The translations under genes and the position numbers were made by a program. A stretch of DNA of 64,000 nt from JAVKFY01 sp040223615 (GTDB lineage Bacteria > Pseudomonadota > Alphaproteobacteria > GCA-2731375), in assembly GCA_040223615.1 (NCBI GenBank), contig JAVKFY010000064.1, positions 1-64,000 on the forward strand, read 5' to 3'. Positions 40,662 to 48,975 of this stretch are shown in pieces; the first letter of the stretch is position 1, and each line of letters opens with the position of its first letter. A model generated the notes under the pieces. The model searched no databases. It was not told the origin of the DNA and worked only from the letters and a program-made list of their open reading frames with translations.

Positions 40662-40916
40662 CCAACGCACGGCCGTTCCTCCCAAGGAAAAATCAACGCC
40701 AGATCAAGGTAGCCCGCAAAACCAAATCACGTCAACGAAACCTCATCCGGCACGCGCCCTCGCGGCGAGGCGAAGCCACCGGCGCCCAGGACGTCGGGGC
40801 AGCCAGGCCTGGGCAGCCCCCTTCTACCGGCCGCTGGCACGGCGTAGTGTTGTTGCCGGGATAGCAATTCGTGGCGCCCGTCCGCCTAAGTCGGTGCCGG
40901 GTCGAGGGAGGATATC

Positions 40917-42629
40917 GTGAGCGTAGCGGTGACGGAGACACGCGACGACGCGCGGCGCATGCACATCTATGAAGTGCTGGCGCAGGACATCAAGAGTTAC
41001 GGCATCGAGGTCGTCTTCGGGCTGATGAGCGACGACACGGCGGACTTCGCGGTCACGCTCGACGCCATCGGCATCGAGTTTCGCGGCGCCCGGCACGAGA
41101 ATGCCGCGGTCGCGATGGCCGAGGCCTATGCCTGGGCCACCGGCGGCCTGGCCATCGCGGTGATCGGGCGCGGACCGGCCGCGGCCAACGGGCTGCACGC
41201 GACGGTCTATGCCAGCCGCACCGGCTCCAAGGTGTTGATCATCTATGGCGAAATGGCGGCCGGCGGCGGCGCGCTGAACGGCATCGGGCCGGACTACAAG
41301 GAATTCAACGCCGCCGGCGTGCTGTCGGCGGCGGGCCTGCGCAGCTTCGTGGCCAACAGCGCCGCATCGGCGCGCGGCGCGCTCGCCGATGCGCTGGCGA
41401 CGGCGGAGCGCGGCGGCGCGGTCACCTTGCGACTGCCGGTCGACGTGCAGCACGCCGAGATCGAGGTCGGCGCGGACGATATCGGACCGAGCCCGGCCGC
41501 GCCGATGGCACCGGCGGCGGCCAAGCCGAAGTCGATCGCGGCCGCCGCCGCGCTGATCGCCGAGGCCAAGCGGCCGCTGATCATCGCCGGCTTTGGCGCG
41601 CATCTTTCCGGCGCCAAGCCGGCGCTTGAGGCGCTGGCGGAGAAGATCGGCGCGGTGCTGATCACCTCGGCGCGCGGCAAGGACATGTTCCGCGGCCATC
41701 CCTACAATCTCGGGATCCTCGGCTCATTCTCGCATTCGGCAGCCCGGCGCATGACCGAGCAGGCCGACTGCGTGATCGCCTTCGGCGCCAGCCTCAACTT
41801 CCTGACCAGCAGTTTCGGGCACTCGATCCCGCAGGTACCGCTGATCCAGATCGACCGGGTGCGCGGCAATATCGGCCGCTGGCTCGACGTCGACATCGGC
41901 ATCGCGGCCGACGCGAAACTGGCGGCGGAGCAGCTTGGCGACGCCCTGCCCGCCCGCTCGGCCGCGGACAAGCCGTTCCACAGCGAGGAGACGCGCAAGT
42001 TCCTGGCCGACTTCGACATCGCCCAGGACTACGAGGACGGCGGCACGGCGCGCACGCTGGACTCGCGCACCGCCGCGGTGGAGTTCAACAAGCTGCTGCC
42101 GGCCGACCGCAACTTGGTCTACGACGGCGGCAACTTCTTGGCCGTGGTGCCCTACATCGACACGCCGGGACCGGGCCATTTCAAGATGACGAATGACTTT
42201 GCCTCGATCGGACTCAGCTTCGGCGCCGCCATGGGCGTGGCGCAGGCGCGGCCCGACAACACCACCGTGATGGTCGTCGGCGACGGCGCCTTCGTGATGC
42301 AGCTCTCCGAGCTGGAGACGGTGGTACGCGAGGACCTGCCGATGGTGGTCCTGGTGATGAACGATTGCGCTTATGGCGCGGAAGTGCACTTCCTGCGCAT
42401 GCACCAGCTGCCGATCGCCAAGTCGGTCTTCCCGGACGTGGACTACGCGCCGGTGGCCGAGGCGTTCGGATTCCAGACCGCGACCGTGCGCACGGTCGAC
42501 GACATCCACGCGCTTGCACCGATGCTGGAGAAGCCGGAGGGGCCGATCCTGATCGACGTGAAGATCAACGCCGACATCGCCGCCCCGTTCATGAACGAGT
42601 TCGCCCAGTTCGAGGCGCGCAAGGACTGA
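40917..42629 (+). CDS. ThDP-dependent enzyme, acetolactate synthase-like
   Basis: A 570-residue ThDP enzyme with the three domains of the acetolactate synthase/benzoylformate decarboxylase superfamily: Pyr domain (about 15-190, catalytic Glu in 'RGARHENAAVAMAEAYAWAT'), central domain (about 205-340) and PP domain (about 370-560, 'VMVVGDGAFVMQLSELET...MVVLVMNDCAYGAE', a GDG-x(n)-NDxxYG ThDP/Mg site). GTG start at 40917 after GGGAGGATATC. The actual substrate is not predictable; absence of a small ALS subunit next to it argues against branched-chain amino acid synthesis. Divergent from pqqA, so the two might share control. Confidence 0.85.
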   Translation: MSVAVTETRDDARRMHIYEVLAQDIKSYGIEVVFGLMSDDTADFAVTLDAIGIEFRGARHENAAVAMAEAYAWATGGLAIAVIGRGPAAANGLHATVYASRTGSKVLIIYGEMAAGGGALNGIGPDYKEFNAAGVLSAAGLRSFVANSAASARGALADALATAERGGAVTLRLPVDVQHAEIEVGADDIGPSPAAPMAPAAAKPKSIAAAAALIAEAKRPLIIAGFGAHLSGAKPALEALAEKIGAVLITSARGKDMFRGHPYNLGILGSFSHSAARRMTEQADCVIAFGASLNFLTSSFGHSIPQVPLIQIDRVRGNIGRWLDVDIGIAADAKLAAEQLGDALPARSAADKPFHSEETRKFLADFDIAQDYEDGGTARTLDSRTAAVEFNKLLPADRNLVYDGGNFLAVVPYIDTPGPGHFKMTNDFASIGLSFGAAMGVAQARPDNTTVMVVGDGAFVMQLSELETVVREDLPMVVLVMNDCAYGAEVHFLRMHQLPIAKSVFPDVDYAPVAEAFGFQTATVRTVDDIHALAPMLEKPEGPILIDVKINADIAAPFMNEFAQFEARKD

Positions 42630-42662
42630 CACCTTGCATCGCCAGACTGGTCCCGGCATCGA

Positions 42663-42783
42663 CACCCACCTCTCCCCAACCCTCTCCCCCCGCAAGCGGG
42701 TGGAGAGGGGGCGAAAAATCGACGACCGCGGAAGTCCCTCTCCGCCCTTCAGGGGGGAGAGGGGTTTGGGGTGAGGTGGGTGG
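42663..42783. repeat. REP-like palindrome pair, family A
   Basis: Two hairpins in a larger inverted repeat: CACCCACCTCTCCCC at the left end mirrors a GGGGTGAGGTGGGTG-type right end. Inner hairpins are CCCTCTCC...GGAGAGGG at about 42680-42710 and 42736-42763. The second contains a 28-nt block identical, in inverse orientation, to 23949-23976. Located between convergent ThDP-enzyme and SDR genes. Confidence 0.8.
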
Positions 42784-42838
42784 TGGTTGCGGGCTCGGTT
42801 TCACCCGATCAGGTTATGCGTCGAGCGCCGCGGTCGGG

Positions 42839-43618
42839 TCAGAAGCCCGGCCGGGGCACCAGTTCCATCACCGTCTTGCCCAGGCCGCCGTCCACCAGCA
42901 CATCGATGCCGTTGACGTAGCGCGCCCGGTCGCTGGCCAGGAACAGCACCACGTCGGCGATGTCCGGCGGGCCGGCGACGCGGCGGATCGGCACCATCTC
43001 GGCGCGCCGCTCGGCAACGCCCGGCGCCTGGTAGAAGCTCTCCGACATCGGCGTGCGGACCAGGCCGGGGCTGACGGTATTGGAGCGCACACCGTCCGGT
43101 CCCCACTCCACTGCGAGCTGCTGCGACAGCAGGAACACGCCGGCCTTGGCCGCGCTGTAGGCGCCGCTGCGCGGCTGCGGGTTGGTGGCGGCGATGGAGG
43201 CAATGTGGACGATGGCGCCGGCGCCTTGCGCCCGCATCGCCTTGCCGAAGGCCTGCGCGCAGAGCATGTAGCCGGACAGGTTCACCGACAGCACCGCGTT
43301 CCATTCGTCGAGCGTGATGGTGTCGATCGGGCCGGGGTGCAGCAGGCCGGCGTTGTTCACCAGCACGTCGCAGGCACCGGCGGCTGCGGCCGCCGCGGCG
43401 ACGTTGGCGGGGTCGGCGATGTCGCACGCAATCGCCTGCGCATCACTGCCGAGCTCGGCCGCCAGCTTCTCGCAACCGTCGCCGTCGCGGTCGAGCAGCA
43501 CCAGCGAGGCGCCGACCTCCGCCGCGCCGCGCGCTATGGCCTGCCCGAGGCCGCCGGCCGCGCCGGTCACCGCCACCTTCTTGCCCGCCAGTCCGAGCCA
43601 GTCGCCGCTCGCCGTCAT
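42839..43618 (-). CDS. Short-chain dehydrogenase/reductase
   Basis: A 259-residue classical SDR. NAD(P) motif 'VTGAAGGLGQAIARG' (18-32), 'DVLVNNAGLLHPG', catalytic Ser ('HIASIAATN') and Tyr-x3-Lys in 'AYSAAKAGVFLL'. Asp at the end of strand 2 ('LVLLDRDGDG') suggests NAD(H) preference. The substrate is unknown. Leftward; 20 bp downstream of a 50-codon reading frame and 220 bp from a citryl-CoA-lyase-like gene. It may belong with the TRAP transporter catabolic set to the right. Confidence 0.9.
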   Translation of the reverse strand: MTASGDWLGLAGKKVAVTGAAGGLGQAIARGAAEVGASLVLLDRDGDGCEKLAAELGSDAQAIACDIADPANVAAAAAAAGACDVLVNNAGLLHPGPIDTITLDEWNAVLSVNLSGYMLCAQAFGKAMRAQGAGAIVHIASIAATNPQPRSGAYSAAKAGVFLLSQQLAVEWGPDGVRSNTVSPGLVRTPMSESFYQAPGVAERRAEMVPIRRVAGPPDIADVVLFLASDRARYVNGIDVLVDGGLGKTVMELVPRPGF

Positions 43619-43638
43619 CGCCGTCCTCCCCTTGCCGG

Positions 43639-43791
43639 CTATTGCGCCGGCTCGTCGTCGTCTTTCTTCTTACGTCGCGGCTTGCTCGCTTCGAGCCACT
43701 GTGGATCAAGCTCGCTGAGCAGGCACGGTGGCGAGAACAGCTCGACCGGCTCGTCGTCGTCGAGTTCCAGCTTCGGCTTGCTTTCCGACAT
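43639..43791 (-). CDS. Small charged protein (50 residues), unknown
   Basis: A 50-codon reading frame from ATG at 43791 to TAG at 43639-43641, with an excellent ribosome site (AAAGGAG, 6 bases before ATG). The product is acidic at the N-terminus ('LELDDDEPVELFSPPCLLSE'), then has 'LDPQWLEASKPRRKKKDDDE'. One Cys. It lies between the SDR and citryl-CoA-lyase-like genes on the same strand, with gaps of 20 and 70 bp, so it is probably in their transcript. I recognise no family. The ribosome site and in-operon position argue for translation. Confidence 0.55.
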   Translation of the reverse strand: MSESKPKLELDDDEPVELFSPPCLLSELDPQWLEASKPRRKKKDDDEPAQ

Positions 43792-43861
43792 CGGCTTCTC
43801 CTTTCACCAAGGGATCCAGCGTAGCCGATCGGCGGCGACCCGGCACCTGGATCAGGCCGTC

Positions 43862-44644
43862 TCAGTCCGGGCGCACGTGTTGCGTCGCCTCTTCCTCGGT
43901 GCGCAGCCAGATCTCCTGCGCGATCGGGTTCTGGGCTTCCTCCATGATATGGCCAACCAGGCCGACCGCGCGCGCCATCACGCCGAAGCCGCGCACAACA
44001 GTCCACGGGAAGCCGAATTCGCAGCAGATCGCGCCGATCGCGCCGGTGGCGTTGACCGGCAGCGACTTGCCGGTCACCCGCTCCGCCTCGGCGGCGATCT
44101 TCTGCACCAGCACGACATAGTCGCCGGCCATGCCGCATTCCTCGGCGAGGGCGAACAGGCGCGGCGTGCGTGGGTCGATCGGCTTGTGGATCGGGTGGCC
44201 CATGCCGGGCAGGATGCGCTTCTCCGCGCGGTAGGCGGCGACCACGTCGTGCGCCAGGGCATCGAGGTCGGCGGCGCTCTCGCCCGTCGGCAAGGCCTCG
44301 TAGAGCATGCGCGCGGCGGTTTCCATCGAGCCGACGAAAACGCTGCCGAGACCGCACAGGCCGGCGGCGACCGCCGCCTGCATCGATTCCGGCGCCCCGG
44401 CGTATGTCATCCGGGTAGCGATGGCGCTGGGCGTCAGGCCATGCTCGACCAGGGTCACCAGCACGGCGTTGAACAGCTTCGATTGCGCCGCCGAAGGCAT
44501 CTCGCCGGTGAGCTGGAAGTAGCTGAAGTCGCCCAGGTTCAGATTGCCTAGTATCTCGTCCGGCAGGCTGCGGCCGCGGATCACGATCTGCTCGCGGTTG
44601 CTCCAGGCGATATCGGAGCGGATCGGTTTCGGTGTCCTCGCCAT
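43862..44644 (-). CDS. Citrate synthase-family protein (citryl-CoA lyase-like)
   Basis: A 260-residue protein, far shorter than citrate synthase (about 430), comprising mostly the large-domain fold. Motifs: 'ILPGMGHPIHKPIDPRTPRL' (His/Asp-like active region), 'LPVNATGAIGAICCEFGFPW' and 'GFGVMARAVGLVGHIMEE', as in the short citryl-CoA lyase/CitE-unrelated 'citrate synthase/citryl-CoA lyase' group. Such proteins probably cleave or form citryl-CoA-type thioesters, but few are tested. Upstream of the 50-residue gene and SDR on the same strand, and divergent from the TRAP transporter operon, suggesting a catabolic pair with that transporter. Confidence 0.82.
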   Translation of the reverse strand: MARTPKPIRSDIAWSNREQIVIRGRSLPDEILGNLNLGDFSYFQLTGEMPSAAQSKLFNAVLVTLVEHGLTPSAIATRMTYAGAPESMQAAVAAGLCGLGSVFVGSMETAARMLYEALPTGESAADLDALAHDVVAAYRAEKRILPGMGHPIHKPIDPRTPRLFALAEECGMAGDYVVLVQKIAAEAERVTGKSLPVNATGAIGAICCEFGFPWTVVRGFGVMARAVGLVGHIMEEAQNPIAQEIWLRTEEEATQHVRPD

Positions 44645-44756
44645 CTGGTGGCCTCCCTTAGACGCGCGTTACGGTGAAGCTTAGCGCGTCGGGCTGCCTC
44701 GGTGGGTCGTGGCGTGCTATGAGGAGGCAACGAAAAAGCCAAACGGGAGACTTCAT

Positions 44757-45734
44757 ATGGCATTGAGGCAATCACTTCTGATGGCGGCGACGGCAGCGGC
44801 GCTGGCGCTGTCGGCCGCCGCGCGGGCCGACGAGGCGACGCTGAACGCCGCGAGCTGCTTCCCGATCGGCAGCCCGGTGTCGAAGCCTTTCGAGGCGCTG
44901 GTCGACGCGGTCAACGAGCGCGGCAAGGGCGTGGTGCAGATCAAACTGGTTGGTGGCGCGCCGGCGATCGGCAGCCCGTTCACCCTGACCCAGAAGATGG
45001 CCGCCGGAGCCTACGACATGGTCGGCTGCACCGAGGCCTATTTCGGCAACGTGCTGCCGGAAGCCCCGGTGATGCGTTTCGCCGAGAAGACCTATAGCGA
45101 GCTGCGCCAGAATGGCGGCCTCGACTACATGCAGAAGCTGTTCCACGCCAAGGGCATTCATTTCATCGCCCGGCACCACGACTTCGGCCCGTTCCACCTG
45201 TGGCTGACGGACCCGATCGACAAGCCCGACCTGACCGGCCTGCACCTGCGCGTGTCGCCGGTCTACACCGCCTTCTTCAAGGCGATGGGCGCCACCGTGC
45301 AAACCTCCAACATCGCCCAGGTCTACACCTACATGGAGAACGGCACGGTGGGCGGCTACGGCTGGCCGGCGCTGGGCTGGGTGCCGGCGTGGATCAAGGT
45401 GACCAAGGTGCGGGTCGAGCCCGGCTTCTACAACTCCACGCTGCACACGCTGGCGAACCTGAAGAAGTGGGAATCGCTGAGCGCCGAGCAGCAGGCGGTG
45501 CTGAACGCGGTTGGCCTGGAGTTCGAGGCGCGCTCGGAGCCGAACAGCGCCGAACTCACCGCGGCGCTGAAGAAGCAGAAGGAATGGATGGCCAGCGAGG
45601 GCATGGCGACGGTGACCTTCACCGGCGCCGACGCTGAGAAGTGGCTGACGACCGCGAGTGACGCCGGCTGGGCCGAAGTCACCGAGCGCAGCCCCGAGCA
45701 CGCCGCCAAGCTGCGCGAGCTGTTCACCAAGTAA
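44757..45734 (+). CDS. TRAP transporter solute-binding protein (DctP family)
   Basis: A 325-residue periplasmic protein with a signal peptide ('LLMAATAAALALSAAARADE', cut after about residue 21). DctP-type features: 'FPIGSPVSKPFEALVDAVNE', 'LTGLHLRVSPVYTAFFKAMG' containing the conserved Arg that binds a carboxylate, and 'NGTVGGYGWPALGW'. ATG 44757 has GGGAGA upstream. The ligand is presumably an organic acid. First gene of the DctP-DctQ-DctM operon; the catabolic genes likely to use the solute are divergent (43.6-44.6 kb). Confidence 0.92.
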   Translation: MALRQSLLMAATAAALALSAAARADEATLNAASCFPIGSPVSKPFEALVDAVNERGKGVVQIKLVGGAPAIGSPFTLTQKMAAGAYDMVGCTEAYFGNVLPEAPVMRFAEKTYSELRQNGGLDYMQKLFHAKGIHFIARHHDFGPFHLWLTDPIDKPDLTGLHLRVSPVYTAFFKAMGATVQTSNIAQVYTYMENGTVGGYGWPALGWVPAWIKVTKVRVEPGFYNSTLHTLANLKKWESLSAEQQAVLNAVGLEFEARSEPNSAELTAALKKQKEWMASEGMATVTFTGADAEKWLTTASDAGWAEVTERSPEHAAKLRELFTK

Positions 45735-45803
45735 CGCGGCAACGAACGCGCAGGCGCGGGCGTCCACCGGCGCCCGCGCCGACGTGCAAGGGATACGGTT
45801 TGC

Positions 45804-46316
45804 GTGGGCAAGCTTCTCGAAGCCGTCGAGGCGGCCTTCAACCGGCTGATCTTCGCGCTGGCGGCGCTGGTCGCGCTCTCCATCGGCCTGATCACGGTCG
45901 GCATCGCGCTTAACCTGGTGCTGCTGAAGACCGGCACCGGCAGCATCTGGTGGCTCTACGAGGCGGTGGAGTACACGCTCTATGTCGGCGTGTTCATCGC
46001 CGCGCCGTGGGTGTTGCAGCAAGGCGCGCACGTGCGCGTCGACGTGCTGACCGCGGCCCTGCCCCGGCGCCTGTCGATGCGCCTGGAGCAGCTGCTTGAT
46101 GTCGCCGGCGCGGCGCTGTGCGCGGTGCTCTGCTACTACGGCGCCCGGGCCGCGACAATGGAGTTCGAGTTCGGCACCCTGCCGGACAAGGACCTGCGGA
46201 TCGCGAACTGGATCATGCTGACGATCTTCGCCGGCGCCTTCGCCCTGCTCGGCATCGAGTTCCTGCTGCGCATCCGCCGCGCCGGCGAGACGATCCGCAC
46301 CGAGGCGGGCCTGTAG
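45804..46316 (+). CDS. TRAP transporter small membrane subunit (DctQ)
   Basis: A 170-residue protein with four membrane helices (about 13-38, 52-70, 91-110, 132-154) and 'QQGAHVRVDVLTAALPRRLS', the conserved H-V-R-V-D loop of DctQ. It pairs with DctM to form the Na+-coupled TRAP permease. GTG start at 45804, 69 bp after the dctP stop; no better ATG is in frame. The stop is 17 bp before dctM. Confidence 0.9.
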   Translation: MGKLLEAVEAAFNRLIFALAALVALSIGLITVGIALNLVLLKTGTGSIWWLYEAVEYTLYVGVFIAAPWVLQQGAHVRVDVLTAALPRRLSMRLEQLLDVAGAALCAVLCYYGARAATMEFEFGTLPDKDLRIANWIMLTIFAGAFALLGIEFLLRIRRAGETIRTEAGL

Positions 46317-46333
46317 GCCCCATGGAGCGCTAG

Positions 46334-47779
46334 ATGGAATGGTACGCGGCGCTCAGCCTGCTGCTCGGCACCGTCTGCGTGCTGATGTTCCTCGGCCTGC
46401 CGGTGGCGCTGGCCTTCTTCGCCGCCAACGTGCTCGGCACCTACCTGTTCATCAACGGCGACATCGGCCTGGTGTTCATGCCGATGGAATTTCACAACGC
46501 GATCAAGTTCACGCTGGCGCCGATCGCGATGTTCCTGCTGATGGGCGAGATCCTGTTGCAGACCGGCGTGGCGTTCAAGGCTATCGGCGCCATCGACCGG
46601 ATGATCTCGCGCGTGCCCGGGCGGCTGGCCGTGGTCTCGGTGGTCGGTGGGACGGTGTTCTCGTCGCTCAGCGGTTCGACCATCGCCAACACCGCGATCC
46701 TGGGCTCGGTGCTGCTGCCCGACATGGTCAAGCGGGGCTACAAGCCGAGCATCGCCATGGGGCCGATCATGGCCGTGGGCGGCATCGCCATGCTGATCCC
46801 GCCATCGGCGCTGGCGGTGCTGCTGGCCAGTCTGGCGGAACAGTCGGTGGCGCAGTTGCTGGTGGCCGGCATTGTGCCCGGCATCCTGATGGCGGTGCTG
46901 TTCCTGGCCTACGTGATCGGGCGTTGCGTGCTGGACCCGAGCCTGGCACCGACCTATTCGCTCGACGACAGCCAGTATGACGAGCCGCTGAGCATCGCAT
47001 TGAAGCGCGGCGACCGCGTGGTGTGGCGTGCCAGCTACCAGGGCCGCTGGTGCCGGGCGCTGAACCGCACCCTGCCCTTCGTGCTCTACATCCTGCCGCT
47101 GTTCTCGATCTTCGTGGTCGTGGTCGGCTCGATCTTCTTCAAGCTCGCGGCGCCGACCGAGGCGGCCGCGCTGGGCTGCGTGGCGGCGCTGGCGGCCTGC
47201 TGCTTCTTCAAGTTGTTCAAGAACACGATCTCGATCAGCGGCATCGAGGGCGCCGACTTCACCTGGCGCGCGATCGCCAAGGCGCTGATGGAGTCGGCCA
47301 AGATCAACACCATGATCCTGTTCATCATCGCCGGCTCGCTGGTGTTCTCGCAAGCGCTGTCGAATTCCGGCGCCACCGACGGCCTGCTCCAGCAGGTCAC
47401 CGCGATGGACCTGACGCCGCTCACCGTGGTGCTGGTGATGATGGGCGTGCTGCTGTTCCTGGGCGCGTTCATGGACCAGGTCAGCATGCTGCTGCTCACC
47501 CTGCCGTTCTTCCTGCTGGGCTCGACGTCGTTGCAGGCGGTGTTCCAGATCGACGTCGTCTGGCTGATGGTGCTGATGCTGATCGCCATGGAGATCAGCC
47601 TGCTGACCCCGCCCTTCGGCCTGCTGCTCTACGTCATGAAGGGCGTCGCCGACTTCCCGGTGACGCTGGGCCAGGTGGTGCGCTCCGCCCTGCCCTTCAT
47701 CCTGATCGAGATGGCCGTGCTGGTGCTGCTGATCGCGGTCCCGGAAGTCGCCACCTGGCTACCCAAGCAGATCAGATAG
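46334..47779 (+). CDS. TRAP transporter large permease subunit (DctM)
   Basis: A 481-residue polytopic membrane protein with about 12 hydrophobic segments. DctM motifs: 'MFLGLPVALAFFAANVLGTY', 'GRLAVVSVVGGTVFSSLSGS' followed by 'TIANTAILGSVLLPDMVKRG', and 'IPPSALAVLLASLAEQSVAQ'. A cytoplasmic insert at about 215-255 ('SLDDSQYDEPLSIALKRGDR') is longer than in DctM of about 430 residues and accounts for the extra length. It completes the transporter. Confidence 0.93.
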   Translation: MEWYAALSLLLGTVCVLMFLGLPVALAFFAANVLGTYLFINGDIGLVFMPMEFHNAIKFTLAPIAMFLLMGEILLQTGVAFKAIGAIDRMISRVPGRLAVVSVVGGTVFSSLSGSTIANTAILGSVLLPDMVKRGYKPSIAMGPIMAVGGIAMLIPPSALAVLLASLAEQSVAQLLVAGIVPGILMAVLFLAYVIGRCVLDPSLAPTYSLDDSQYDEPLSIALKRGDRVVWRASYQGRWCRALNRTLPFVLYILPLFSIFVVVVGSIFFKLAAPTEAAALGCVAALAACCFFKLFKNTISISGIEGADFTWRAIAKALMESAKINTMILFIIAGSLVFSQALSNSGATDGLLQQVTAMDLTPLTVVLVMMGVLLFLGAFMDQVSMLLLTLPFFLLGSTSLQAVFQIDVVWLMVLMLIAMEISLLTPPFGLLLYVMKGVADFPVTLGQVVRSALPFILIEMAVLVLLIAVPEVATWLPKQIR

Positions 47780-47868
47780 GCGTCGCCCGGCCGGTGGCGG
47801 CGCGCCGGCACGGGTGATAGAGAGGATGTCGTCTAGCCAGCTATGATTCGCCGAGCCAGAGCCTTCTC

Positions 47869-48975
47869 ATGTTGATCAGATATGCTCTCGGAAGCGTGCT
47901 GGGGTTGCTGGTTGTCTGGCTTTTGACCGCAGTGCTGCTGCCGGGCGCGCCGCCGTGGATCTACGACGAGGTGATGGAGACGGCGAACCTGGCGCCGGGC
48001 CACGTGCGCTACGTTGGCGAGGATTTCGGCCACATCGAACAGGCGAGCGCGCTCGGGTTCGACCTGGACGGCATCGACCTGGGCCGGGACAAGGTGCTGA
48101 TTTGGGGTGACTCGCAGGTTCACGCGTTGTCGCTGGAGACCGGCGAACGACTGCATACCCAACTCGAAGAGCGGCGCCGCGAATCCCGGATCGACTACAC
48201 CGCCGTATCGCTGGGCCGCGGCGGCTACAGCGTCGCCGACTGGCACCACCGCATGCCGATCGGCGAGCGCGTCTACGCGCCGGTTGCGGCGCACATCATC
48301 CTGATCAGCGCGGTGCACGATTTGCTGCCGGGTGGCGAAGGCGAGCGCAACGACCGCCTGGTGGACGGCCAGCCGCCGCGCTTCATCCAGGCCAAGGCGA
48401 CCGAGCATCGCGCACACGCGGCAAGCCTGAACAGCCTCGCGCCCGCGTGGGTGCGACAGGCCGGGCTATATCCGATATTTCGCGAGCTATGGGTCGGCCG
48501 ACCGCTGGTCACCGGCTACCTGCGGCCGTCGCACTGGCTGGCGCGACTGCGTGAAGTGCAGAGCGCCGCGCCTGCACCAGCCGGCGACGGCGACCGGCCG
48601 CGCTTCTCTGTCGCCAATGCCCACGACATCTGGCGCTGGGTATTGCCGGCGCTGCGGGCGCGGACGGCGCTGCCGGTGGTGCTGGTCTATGCGCCCCGGG
48701 TCCCGCGACTGGCCGGCGGACGATTGCTCACCGACGATCCGCATGCGCCATGGGTGGCGGCGTTGCGCGAAGTTGCGGCGGCGAATGGCATCGGCATTGT
48801 CGATATGCGCGAGCGGTTCCGTCGCTTCTACGCGAGCGAGCGACGCTTCCCACGCGGCTACGCGACCTCGCGGCCAGACGCTGGCCACATCAACGCCGCC
48901 GGAATGTCATTGATTGCCGAGGCGATCGCGGAGGCTTATCCAAGCAGGGCAAGCTACGGCGCCGCGCCGGAATGA
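47869..48975 (+). CDS. Membrane-anchored SGNH-hydrolase-like protein (AlgJ/AlgX/DltD-type partner)
   Basis: A 368-residue protein with an N-terminal membrane anchor (about 5-25) and a periplasmic SGNH-like domain. Catalytic block I is 'VLIWGDSQVHAL' (Ser82), and the C-terminal Asp-x-x-His is in 'SRPDAGHINAAGMSL'. Such proteins work with MBOAT acyltransferases in O-acylating polysaccharides or other exported molecules. The stop overlaps the MBOAT start (ATGA), consistent with a functional pair. The polymer modified is not shown; no polysaccharide genes are in the window. Confidence 0.82.
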   Translation: MLIRYALGSVLGLLVVWLLTAVLLPGAPPWIYDEVMETANLAPGHVRYVGEDFGHIEQASALGFDLDGIDLGRDKVLIWGDSQVHALSLETGERLHTQLEERRRESRIDYTAVSLGRGGYSVADWHHRMPIGERVYAPVAAHIILISAVHDLLPGGEGERNDRLVDGQPPRFIQAKATEHRAHAASLNSLAPAWVRQAGLYPIFRELWVGRPLVTGYLRPSHWLARLREVQSAAPAPAGDGDRPRFSVANAHDIWRWVLPALRARTALPVVLVYAPRVPRLAGGRLLTDDPHAPWVAALREVAAANGIGIVDMRERFRRFYASERRFPRGYATSRPDAGHINAAGMSLIAEAIAEAYPSRASYGAAPE

